This document shows, piece by piece, positions 1 to 6,405 of a DNA stretch of 64,000 nt. A model generated the notes under the pieces. That model was not told the DNA's origin and did no database searches. It saw only the letters and a list, made by a program, of their open reading frames with translations. The DNA is from Novosphingobium sp049354825 (GTDB lineage: Bacteria; Pseudomonadota; Alphaproteobacteria; Sphingomonadales; Sphingomonadaceae): positions 2,356,001 to 2,420,000 of the forward strand of contig NZ_CP186480.1 of the NCBI RefSeq assembly GCF_049354825.1, in the 5' to 3' direction. A program made the position numbers and the translations under genes. Each line of letters begins with the position of its first letter. Within the stretch, counting starts at the first letter, position 1.

Positions 1-655
1 CCTTGACCGCCTTGGTCAGGCAGTTCCGCTCCGCGCAGAAGGCGTGGAACAGCTTGGTGATGCCTTCGCAGTGCAGGCTTTCGTCGCGGACGGACCAGGA
101 CACGATCTGGCCCATGCCCTTCATCTTGTTGAAGCGCGGGAAGTTCATCAGCATCGCGAAGCTGGCGAACAGCTGCAGCCCCTCGGTAAAGCCGCCGAAC
201 ATCGCCAGGGTGCGGGCGATATCCTCGTCATTGTCGACGCCGAATTCCTGCAGGTAATCGTGCTTGGCCTTCATCTCCTCGTACTCGAGGAACATGCCGT
301 ATTCGCTTTCGGGCATGCCGATGGTGTCGAGCAGGTGCGAGTAGGCGGCGATGTGGACGGTTTCCATGTTGGAGAACGCGGCCAGCATCATCTTCACCTC
401 GGTCGGCTTGAACACCCGGCCGTACTTCTCGTGATAGCAGTCCTGCACCTCGACATCGGCCTGGGTGAAGAAGCGGAATATCTGCGTGAGCAGGTTGCGT
501 TCGTGGTCCGAAAGCTTCTGCGCCCAGTCGCGGCAGTCTTCGCCCAGCGGCACTTCTTCCGGCATCCAGTGGATCTGCTGCTGGCGCTTCCAGAACTCGT
601 AAGCCCACGGATATTCGAAGGGCTTGTAGGTCTTGCGGGCTTCAAGCAGCGACAT
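1..655 (-). CDS. nrdB: Ribonucleoside-diphosphate reductase, beta subunit (class Ia), 3' end missing
   Basis: This is the radical-generating small subunit of aerobic ribonucleotide reductase, which reduces NDPs to dNDPs together with NrdA. The first 218 residues are visible; the C-terminus lies beyond the left edge. The diiron and tyrosyl-radical residues of the family are readable: D68, E98, H101, Y105 (the position of E. coli Y122, in E-T-V-H-I-A-A-Y), E158, E192 and H195 (D-E-S-L-H). The start ATG is followed by M-S-L-L-E-A-R-K-T-Y, and no ATP-cone precedes the ferritin-like fold. nrdA lies upstream on the same strand, but a DUF2171 gene on the opposite strand and a PepSY gene intervene. 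nrdB therefore has its own predicted promoter and is not tightly co-transcribed with nrdA. Assignment is very secure. Confidence 0.96.
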   Translation of the reverse strand, partial: MSLLEARKTYKPFEYPWAYEFWKRQQQIHWMPEEVPLGEDCRDWAQKLSDHERNLLTQIFRFFTQADVEVQDCYHEKYGRVFKPTEVKMMLAAFSNMETVHIAAYSHLLDTIGMPESEYGMFLEYEEMKAKHDYLQEFGVDNDEDIARTLAMFGGFTEGLQLFASFAMLMNFPRFNKMKGMGQIVSWSVRDESLHCEGITKLFHAFCAERNCLTKAVK

Positions 656-683
656 GGGTTTCGACTCCGGCAGGCAGGCGGTC

Positions 684-712
684 AATATAGGGGACGGGGC
701 GGGATTTACGAA
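684..712 (-). promoter_or_regulatory. Predicted nrdB promoter
   Basis: Read on the minus strand, a TATATT -10 box (684-689) is preceded 17 bp upstream by a weak -35 (TTCGTA, 707-712). This would give a leader of about 22 nt before the nrdB ATG. The -10 is good and the -35 matches at only three positions. Confidence 0.45.
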
Positions 713-771
713 GCGCGCGCGGGCGGCGCGGCTGGGGAAAAGCGGCGCGCGCGGCGCGCTCGCGGCGGTGC

Positions 772-797
772 GGAACCAAGTGCGGGGGTCGTTGGTT
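772..797 (+). promoter_or_regulatory. Candidate EcfG (general stress sigma factor) promoter
   Basis: GGAAC at 772-776 is followed, after 17 bp, by GGTT at 794-797. Alphaproteobacterial EcfG promoters are GGAAC-N16/17-CGTT, so this matches all but one base. It ends 27 bp before the ATG of the DUF2171 gene, a sensible distance. The match is seen in the sequence; its use is inference. Confidence 0.45.
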
Positions 798-824
798 AAC
801 GGGGCACATCACAGGAGATACCCG

Positions 825-1094
825 ATGAGCGACCACCAGTTCGGCGACCAGATCAAGGAACACATGGAAGTGATCGGCGCCGACGGCGCGCACGTCGGCA
901 CGGTCGATTCGGTCGACGGTGACAAGATCAAGCTGACCAAGGCCGACAGCGGCGCCGACATCGAAGGCGCCGAGGGCAGCCACGCCGGCCATCATCACTT
1001 CCTGCCGATCGGCCTGGTCGCAGGTATCGAAGGCAACCAGGTGCGGCTGTCCGCCAGCGGCGCCAACGCATACGGGATGGAAAGCGAGTCCTGA
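825..1094 (+). CDS. DUF2171 domain protein
   Basis: A small 89-aa protein with the DUF2171 / PRC-barrel-like pattern: two short beta-rich stretches around V-G-T-V-D and D-K-I-K-L, then a histidine-rich H-A-G-H-H-H-F-L-P-I segment near residues 53-62. There is no signal peptide or membrane segment, so it is probably cytoplasmic. The ATG at 825 is chosen over upstream in-frame codons because AGGAG at 813-817 is well spaced from it and the family similarity begins there. It is a single-gene unit lying between two minus-strand genes and ending at a strong hairpin. Function is unknown; the stress-type promoter candidate upstream suggests a general stress role, which is inference. Confidence 0.85.
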   Translation: MSDHQFGDQIKEHMEVIGADGAHVGTVDSVDGDKIKLTKADSGADIEGAEGSHAGHHHFLPIGLVAGIEGNQVRLSASGANAYGMESES

Positions 1095-1151
1095 TCCGCA
1101 GCCCCCATTCCCGCCCCCCGGCGCGGTCCCCCTCACCGCGCACAAACCGAG

Positions 1152-1182
1152 CGCCCCTGCCACCCCCGTGGCAGGGGCGTTT
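1152..1182 (+). terminator. Rho-independent terminator after the DUF2171 gene
   Basis: A perfect 12-bp stem (1152-1163 with 1168-1179) with a CCCC loop is followed by TTT. It lies 57 bp after the DUF2171 stop codon. The T-tract is short, so termination may be partial. Confidence 0.65.
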
Positions 1183-1215
1183 CGGTATGCGGTGAAGGGG
1201 GGGCGCCGGTTCACG

Positions 1216-1611
1216 CTATTTCCAGAACCACTTGGGGCTAAGGTCGCGGCGGGCGCGGTTGCGCCACATCTGGATGTACATCCACAGGCCGGAGAAGCTG
1301 AAGAAGATCATCGCGAAGCCCGACAGGATCGAGATCCAGGTGCCGACCGGGCCGAAGCTTTCGCCCGAATGCAGGTGGTGCAGCATCCCGACGTTCCACG
1401 ACCCCGCCGCGCGCACCGGCTTGGGCCGGCATGTCATCGTTTCGGGGCAGACGAAGCCGGCGGGGACGGCAGGGGCGGCCCGCTGCTCATGCTCGCCCGC
1501 GCCGCCGGCGCTGTTGACCAGCTCGCCGACCTGGCTGAGCACGCCGGTCACCGCGATCCACAGCAGGAAGACGCCGAAAAAGACCGAGATCCAGCGGTGG
1601 TATTTACGCAT
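1216..1611 (-). CDS. PepSY-associated membrane protein
   Basis: A 131-aa protein with two hydrophobic segments, around residues 7-27 and 90-112, flanking a periplasmic loop. The N-terminal M-R-K-Y-H-R-W-I-S-V-F-F-G and the L-W-M-Y-I-Q-M-W-R-N-R near the C-terminus are typical of short PepSY-type proteins, which are often found near iron-uptake or respiratory genes. A loop H-H-L-H-S-G-E-S-F-G could bind metal. The start has an AAGGA ribosome-binding site nine bases upstream. It follows nrdA on the same strand after 133 bp. A role in membrane redox or iron handling is only a guess; the proximity to the iron enzyme NrdAB may be coincidence. Confidence 0.75.
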   Translation of the reverse strand: MRKYHRWISVFFGVFLLWIAVTGVLSQVGELVNSAGGAGEHEQRAAPAVPAGFVCPETMTCRPKPVRAAGSWNVGMLHHLHSGESFGPVGTWISILSGFAMIFFSFSGLWMYIQMWRNRARRDLSPKWFWK

Positions 1612-1744
1612 TGTCGATTATCCTTGGAGCCGTTGCGAACGCGCCGCAACGAGCAGGGCAGGCCGGCACTGGCAAGAGGGACGCGTGTCGCGAAGTGTAA
1701 CCATGCCGCGCCCCTTCCCGCGCCGCCGCCCTACCGGCAGGGCC

Positions 1745-3814
1745 TTACTGGCAAGCCAGGCATTCCTCGTAGTCCGTCGCGGCCAGTTCCATGACCGGCG
1801 CGTCAGCGGTGTTGTCCGCTTCCACCCCGCCGGCGAAACCGGCGCGCTGCACCGACTTCGACCGCAGGTAGTACAAGCTCTTGATGCCCTTCTCCCAGGC
1901 CTGGAAGTGCAGCATCATCAGGTCCCACTTGTCGACGTCGGCGGGGATGTAGAGGTTCAGGCTCTGCGCCTGGTCGATGTAGGGGGTGCGATCGGCCGCG
2001 AATTCGAGCAGCCAGCGCTGGTCGATCTCGAAGCTGGTCTTGTAGACCGCCTTTTCCTCGGGGCTGAGGAAATCGAGGTGCTGGACCGAGCCGCCGCGTT
2101 CCAGGATCGAGTTCCACACGTTGGTGGAATCCTTGGACTTGGATGCCAGCAGCGCTTCCAGGTACGGGTTCTTGACCACGAAGCTGCCCGACAGCGTCTT
2201 GTGGGTGTAGATGTTGGCCGGGATCGGTTCGATGCAGGCGCTGGTGCCGCCGCAGATGATGCTGATCGACGCGGTCGGCGCGATCGCCATCTTGCAGGAA
2301 AAGCGCTGCATCACGCCCATGTCGGCGGCATCGGGGCAGGCGCCGCGTTCCTGCGCGAGCAGCAGGCTGGCCTCGTCGGCCTTGGCGGCGATGTGCTTGA
2401 ACATCTTCAGGTTGAAGGCCTTGGCCATCGCGCTTTCGAAGGCGACGCCCTTCTTCTGCAGGTAGGAATGGAAACCCATCACCCCCATGCCGACGCTGCG
2501 TTCGCGCATCGCCGAATACTTGGCGCGGGCCATCTCGTCGGGCGCGCGGTCGATGTAGTCCTGCAGCACGTTGTCGAGGAAGCGCAGCACATCCTCGATG
2601 AAGAGCTCGTCCTTGTTCCACTCTTCCCAGGTTTCCAGGTTGAGCGAGGACAGGCAGCAGACCGCGGTGCGGTCGTTGCCCAGGTGGTCCTTGCCGGTAG
2701 GCAGGGTGATCTCGCTGCACAGGTTCGAGGTCGAGACCTTGAGCCCCAGGTCGCGGTGATGCTTGGGCATCATGCGGTTCACGGTGTCGGAGAAGACGAT
2801 GTAGGGCTCGCCCGTGGCCAGCCGGGTCTCGACCAGCTTCTGGAACAGGCTGCGGGCATCGACGGTGCCGCGCACTTCGCCGGTCTTGGGGCTCTTGAGC
2901 TGCCATTCGGCGCCCTCGCGCACGGCGACCATGAAATCGTCGCTGATCAGCACGCCGTGGTGAAGGTTGAGCGCCTTGCGGTTGAAGTCGCCCGACGGTT
3001 TGCGGATCTCGAGGAACTCCTCGATCTCGGGGTGGCTGACATCGAGGTAGCAGGCCGCCGAACCGCGGCGCAGGCTGCCCTGCGAAATCGCCAGCGTCAG
3101 GCTGTCCATCACGCGCACGAACGGGATGATGCCGCTGGTCTTGCCGTTAAGGCCGACCGGCTCGCCGATGCCGCGCACGTTGCCCCAGTAGGTGCCGATG
3201 CCGCCGCCGCGGCTGGCCAGCCAGACGTTCTCGTTCCAGGTGCCGACGATGCCCTCGAGGCTGTCGGACACCGAGTTGAGGTAGCAGCTGATCGGCAGGC
3301 CGCGGCCCGTGCCGCCATTCGACAGCACCGGGGTGGCGGGCATGAACCACAGCTTCGAGACATAGTCGTAGACGCGCTGGGCATGATCCGCATCGTCGCA
3401 ATAGGCGTCGGCGACGCGGGCGAAGAGATCCTGGTAGGTTTCGCCCGGAAGCAGGTAGCGATCGTCGAGCGTGTCCTTGCCGAACGCGGTCAGCAGCGCG
3501 TCGCGCGCCGGATCGGTGACGATGGCGAAGCGGCGGGCGTGGATCGCCTTGGAATCTTCTTCCGGACGCGGCGAGGCGGCGGCCGCCAGCGCGGTCGCGG
3601 CCATCGCCTCCACGGTCATCGCCTCCACGGTCATCGCCTCGACGAGCGCGGCATCGCCGGCGCCGCCATCTGTCAGCGCCGCGGCCGGCTTCGCCTTCGC
3701 GCGCGGGGCGGCGGCGCGGCCGGTTTCGCCTGGGGAGGCGCCAGTGTTGTCGAGCGTCATCGCGTCTTCCAGATCGCCCATCATCGGCAAGTCCCCGTTT
3801 CGAAATTCGGTCAC
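1745..3814 (-). CDS. nrdA: Ribonucleoside-diphosphate reductase, alpha subunit (class Ia)
   Basis: The catalytic large subunit that reduces ribonucleotides; partner of NrdB. Key residues can be read: the S-C-Y-L-N-S substrate cysteine near residue 175, the N-L-C-S-E catalytic block near 365 (thiyl cysteine, Asn and Glu), the second active-site cysteine in A-V-C-C-L-S-S, the Y-Y radical pair near 645 and a C-terminal C-L-A-C shuttle pair. Residues 1-95 are unusual: an Ala-rich, low-complexity stretch with a threefold T-V-E-A-M repeat stands where many class Ia enzymes carry an ATP-cone. Homology begins at about residue 90, so a later start is possible, but the upstream codons stay open and keep the same base composition. 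The absence of an ATP-cone implies altered dATP feedback control. Confidence 0.95.
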   Translation of the reverse strand: MTEFRNGDLPMMGDLEDAMTLDNTGASPGETGRAAAPRAKAKPAAALTDGGAGDAALVEAMTVEAMTVEAMAATALAAAASPRPEEDSKAIHARRFAIVTDPARDALLTAFGKDTLDDRYLLPGETYQDLFARVADAYCDDADHAQRVYDYVSKLWFMPATPVLSNGGTGRGLPISCYLNSVSDSLEGIVGTWNENVWLASRGGGIGTYWGNVRGIGEPVGLNGKTSGIIPFVRVMDSLTLAISQGSLRRGSAACYLDVSHPEIEEFLEIRKPSGDFNRKALNLHHGVLISDDFMVAVREGAEWQLKSPKTGEVRGTVDARSLFQKLVETRLATGEPYIVFSDTVNRMMPKHHRDLGLKVSTSNLCSEITLPTGKDHLGNDRTAVCCLSSLNLETWEEWNKDELFIEDVLRFLDNVLQDYIDRAPDEMARAKYSAMRERSVGMGVMGFHSYLQKKGVAFESAMAKAFNLKMFKHIAAKADEASLLLAQERGACPDAADMGVMQRFSCKMAIAPTASISIICGGTSACIEPIPANIYTHKTLSGSFVVKNPYLEALLASKSKDSTNVWNSILERGGSVQHLDFLSPEEKAVYKTSFEIDQRWLLEFAADRTPYIDQAQSLNLYIPADVDKWDLMMLHFQAWEKGIKSLYYLRSKSVQRAGFAGGVEADNTADAPVMELAATDYEECLACQ
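3602..3646 (-). repeat. Three 15-bp tandem repeats inside the nrdA N-terminal extension
   Basis: Three adjacent copies of a 15-bp unit (CATCGCCTCCACGGT on the + strand, the third copy degenerate) encode T-V-E-A-M repeats at about residues 57-71 of NrdA. Being in frame and close to the N-terminus, copy number could vary without breaking the enzyme. Confidence 0.85.
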
Positions 3815-3875
3815 GTCAGCCCCCGTATCCGGCCGCCCCCCGGCGGCACTGCGGCCGATCCGGCCGCGTTACAAT

Positions 3876-3890
3876 GTTCCACATTCGTTC
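3876..3890. promoter_or_regulatory. Candidate LexA box upstream of nrdA
   Basis: GTTCCACATTCGTTC is an exact match to the alphaproteobacterial LexA operator GTTC-N7-GTTC. It lies 62 bp upstream of the nrdA start codon, a position suited to SOS repression. Confidence 0.6.
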
Positions 3891-4070
3891 GAATCGGCAG
3901 GCTGGTGGTGAACCTACCATCGGGGGGCCGCGAGCGGGGAAAAACTTATCCCCATCGCTGTCCCCGATCCGGTGCACGCGGGCCTTGCCGACCGCCGAAT
4001 CCGCGCTGGCGAGGCCTTTCGGCCGTCCGACGCCTGAATCTAGGTCTTGAGGTCCCCCTGTGTGCCGGAC

Positions 4071-4084
4071 CACTACTGATAGTG
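4071..4084. promoter_or_regulatory. Candidate NrdR box
   Basis: CACTACTGATAGTG is an inverted repeat (CACTA / TAGTG, 4-bp spacer) matching 11 of 14 core positions of the NrdR consensus CACWATATATWGTG. It lies about 257 bp upstream of nrdA, further than usual. NrdR boxes normally come in pairs, and I could not find a convincing second box. Confidence 0.4.
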
Positions 4085-4410
4085 CCCGATCCTGAATCGC
4101 GCGCAAGAGGGTAAATCCCGCGCTAACGTGTTCGAAGCCGTCCAGGGCGCGGGCTGGGCGCGCCCGGCGCCGATGATGCAACGCAGCGACGCGCGGTGAT
4201 CCGGCCACCGCTGCACAGCGCAAGAGGGGATCACGCAGCGGCAAAACTTTTTTCAGAACAGGTGCTGCTGCGACCACCCGTTGCACCTCTGCGACGAAGC
4301 GATCGGAGCTGGCGATCGCCCGGCAACGACATGGGTGCCGGGTGCGTTCATCGCAAGTCCCGCCGCACATCGCCTGCGCCCGGTGCGGGTCGCAGGAGAC
4401 GGGGGACCGG

Positions 4411-4441
4411 GGCTCCCGTCGGCCACCCGCCGGCGGGAGCC
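4411..4441 (+). terminator. GC-rich hairpin with moderately T-rich tail
   Basis: GGCTCCCG (4411-4418) pairs with CGGGAGCC (4434-4441), followed by TTCTTGCCCCTTTT. No coding gene on the + strand precedes it within 500 bp. If it is a terminator, it ends an unannotated + strand transcript. Confidence 0.35.
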
Positions 4442-4557
4442 TTCTTGCCCCTTTTCCTTAACGGGATTGACCGGAATCCCGCTTGCAGGGCAGATTCGCC
4501 GAGCGGGGGATACAACAAGCATCACGCGAGCCCCTCGTCTCAAGGAGAGGAACCGCC

Positions 4558-4806
4558 ATGATCAATCTGATCGTTTCCATCATCGTCGGCATCATCGTCG
4601 GCATTCTGGCCCGTTATTTCTATCCCGGTCCTGTTCCCATGACGATGCTGTGGACCATGATCCTGGGCATCGCCGGGTCGCTGCTGGCGGGCCTGGTTAC
4701 CAGCCGCGGCGCGGTCGGCTTTCACCGCGCCGGCTTCATCGCCTCGATCATCGGCGGCATGGTGCTGATCTTCGTGGGCCGCATGCTGCACCTCGGCGGG
4801 TCCTGA
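4558..4806 (+). CDS. GlsB/YeaQ/YmgE-family stress-associated membrane protein
   Basis: An 82-aa integral membrane protein with three hydrophobic helices (about 3-20, 30-48, 60-77), rich in Gly and Ile, with the family pattern G-I-I-V-G-I-L-A-R-Y and I-I-G-G-M-V-L-I-F-V-G-R. A strong AAGGAGAGG site lies just upstream of the ATG. Family members (YeaQ, GlsB) are small inner-membrane proteins associated with stress responses, with no known enzymatic activity. It is a single gene, ended by a strong terminator. Confidence 0.88.
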   Translation: MINLIVSIIVGIIVGILARYFYPGPVPMTMLWTMILGIAGSLLAGLVTSRGAVGFHRAGFIASIIGGMVLIFVGRMLHLGGS

Positions 4807-4855
4807 GCCGCCGTCCGGCGACGAAATCCGCGTTACGAAATCAGCTTTACAAGGT

Positions 4856-4890
4856 CGCCGCCGCCACGCACCCGTGGCGGCGGCGATTTT
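4856..4890 (+). terminator. Rho-independent terminator
   Basis: A perfect 13-bp GC stem (4856-4868 with 4873-4885) with a CACC loop is followed by ATTTT. It isolates the GlsB-like gene from the POT transporter. Confidence 0.85.
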
Positions 4891-4925
4891 CGCATCCGCG
4901 AAGGGCCTGAACAAAGGGCCCGCCG

Positions 4926-6293
4926 ATGCCTGATGCTGCCGCACCGAAGGAACTGTTCGGCCATCCTCGCGGCCTGACCGTGCTGGCGACGACCGAGCTG
5001 TGGGAGCGCTTCTCGTTCTACGGGATGCAGGCGCTGCTCATGCTCTACATGACCAAGTACCTGCTGCTGCCGCAGCACGCTGCCAAGGTGCTGGGGCTCG
5101 CGGGCTTCCGCCACGGGATCGAGCGCGTCGCCGGGCCCCTTTCCGACCTTGCCTTTGCCGCGCAGACGTACGGCCTCTATTCGGGCTTCATTTACCTGAC
5201 CCCGCTGGTCGGCGCCTGGCTGGGGGACCGGGTGCTGGGCCGCACCCGCACGGTGACGATCGGCTGCGTGCTGATGGCCGCCGGCCACCTGGCGATGGCG
5301 TTCGAGCCGCTGTTCCTGCTGGCGCTGACGCTGCTGGTGCTGGGATCGGGCTGCCTGCTGGGCAACATGATGGCGCAAGTGGGCGTGCTTTACGCGCCCG
5401 AGGACGAGCGGCGGACGCGCGCCTTCGGAATCTACCTGATCACGCTCAACATCGGGGCGCTGATCGCGCCGCTGATCATCGGCACGCTGGGCGAGGAGGT
5501 GTCCTGGCACCTCGGCTTCGGCGCCGCCGGGGTGGGGATGCTGATCGCGCTGGCCACTTACGTCGCCGGTCGCCGCTACCTGCCGCCAGACACGCTTGTA
5601 CGCGGGCAGGCGCGGGTGAAGCGGGCGCCGCTGACCCGCGCCGAGTGGAAGCGCGTGGGGGTGATCCTGCTGCTGCTGTTCTTCCCCTACATGCTCTATT
5701 CGACCGTCACCAACCAGTCCTACAGCGTGATGTACGTGTGGGCGGACACCCACGTCGATCGCAACGTGCTGGGTTTCGAAGTGCCGGTGACCTGGATCGG
5801 CATCATCGACGGCCTGGCGACCATCGGCGGCGTGTGGCTGGGCAACCGGCTGTCGGTGTGGCTGTCGCGCCGGCGCGGCCGCGACCTGGGCGACGTGACG
5901 AAGTTTTCGATCGGCATGGTTGGCATCGTGGCAAGCTGGCTGTTCGCGGCCGCCATATCGGGCCCGCTGGTGACGCCGGTGATCGCGTGGATCGCGTTCT
6001 ACATCATCCAGGACTTCAGTTACGGCGCGTTCATGGAACCGCAGGCGGGATCGATCGTCAGCCGCGATTCCCCCCAGTCGGTCAATTCGATCATGATGGC
6101 GCTGCTCAAGTCGGCGGCGGCGGTCGGCTACTTCCTCGCCGGCTGGATGGCCCGCTTTTACGAGCCGCTGGGGCCGCGCGGCTTCTGGCTGCTCAACGCC
6201 GCCGTCGCGGCGGTGGCGGCGATTGCCATGATCGCGGGCCACAAGGCGTGGGTACGCGGCCTGGGCCGCGCCGAAGCGGCAATGGAGACATGA
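4926..6293 (+). CDS. POT/PTR2-family proton-coupled oligopeptide transporter
   Basis: A 455-aa, multi-helix transporter of the proton-dependent oligopeptide family. The signature E-L-W-E-R-F-S-F-Y-G (ExxER) occurs in the first helix, and the segment L-I-T-L-N-I-G-A-L-I-A-P-L fits the family. It imports di- and tripeptides with protons across the inner membrane. The start ATG at 4926 follows a terminator closely, so its promoter must be short or overlap it. It lies 112 bp before the TonB receptor, but the LacI operators lie after it, so it may not belong to the glucan regulon. Co-occurrence of peptide transporters with TonB receptors is common in this group. Confidence 0.9.
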   Translation: MPDAAAPKELFGHPRGLTVLATTELWERFSFYGMQALLMLYMTKYLLLPQHAAKVLGLAGFRHGIERVAGPLSDLAFAAQTYGLYSGFIYLTPLVGAWLGDRVLGRTRTVTIGCVLMAAGHLAMAFEPLFLLALTLLVLGSGCLLGNMMAQVGVLYAPEDERRTRAFGIYLITLNIGALIAPLIIGTLGEEVSWHLGFGAAGVGMLIALATYVAGRRYLPPDTLVRGQARVKRAPLTRAEWKRVGVILLLLFFPYMLYSTVTNQSYSVMYVWADTHVDRNVLGFEVPVTWIGIIDGLATIGGVWLGNRLSVWLSRRRGRDLGDVTKFSIGMVGIVASWLFAAAISGPLVTPVIAWIAFYIIQDFSYGAFMEPQAGSIVSRDSPQSVNSIMMALLKSAAAVGYFLAGWMARFYEPLGPRGFWLLNAAVAAVAAIAMIAGHKAWVRGLGRAEAAMET

Positions 6294-6327
6294 TAGCCAC
6301 ACCTGCCGAACGTCATCCCGGGGCCGC

Positions 6328-6365
6328 TTGACTGCGTGAACGTTCCCATTTAGGTGAACGTTCAC
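6328..6365 (+). promoter_or_regulatory. Receptor promoter with two tandem LacI-type operators
   Basis: TTGACT (6328-6333) and TAGGTG (6351-6356) are spaced by 17 bp. A near-palindrome GTGAACGTTCCC (6336-6347) lies between them, and the perfect 12-bp palindrome GTGAACGTTCAC (6354-6365) overlaps the -10 and start site. Centre-to-centre spacing is 18 bp. Palindromes centred on CG are typical of LacI-family operators, and a LacI gene is in this locus. Confidence 0.72.
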
Positions 6366-6405
6366 ATTGCAGACGTCGATACACGGCGCCGCAGGGGAGG
6401 ATCCG

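Larger units (their letters stand above)
3815..4557. other. 743-bp non-coding region between nrdA and the GlsB-like gene
   Basis: No open frame here looks like a real gene: the frames present lack ribosome-binding sites and domain signatures. The region holds the LexA-like site, the NrdR-like palindrome, a DnaA-box-like TTATCCCCA at 3946-3954 (8 of 9 bases), an 11-bp direct repeat GCGCAAGAGGG at 4101-4111 and 4218-4228, and a GC hairpin at 4411-4441. Near its right end TTGACC (4467-4472) and CAGATT (4491-4496) could form a promoter for the next + strand gene. It is probably the nrdA control region, and it has room for a small RNA. Confidence 0.6.

Noticed and set aside
3602..3646. Short repeats considered as a CRISPR array
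   Set aside because: Units are 15 bp, directly adjacent without spacers, and in frame within nrdA.
1232..4114. Plus-strand open frame of 960 codons opposite nrdA
   Set aside because: Antisense shadow of a conserved gene, running through a terminator-like region and two genes; no homology-like motifs.
4411..4441. Hairpin considered as a riboswitch for the GlsB-like gene
   Set aside because: It is a simple stem without the conserved junctions of any riboswitch I know, and lies upstream of the predicted promoter.
3816..4910. Two open frames in the nrdA upstream gap (minus 3816-4370; plus 4281-4910)
   Set aside because: Neither has a Shine-Dalgarno or any recognisable domain; one overlaps the candidate NrdR site, the other runs through the GlsB-like gene.
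6336..6365. Paired GAACGTTC motifs considered as a LexA site
   Set aside because: The GTTC elements are 18 bp apart, not 11, and the sites are palindromes matching LacI-type operators repeated at the GH3 promoter.
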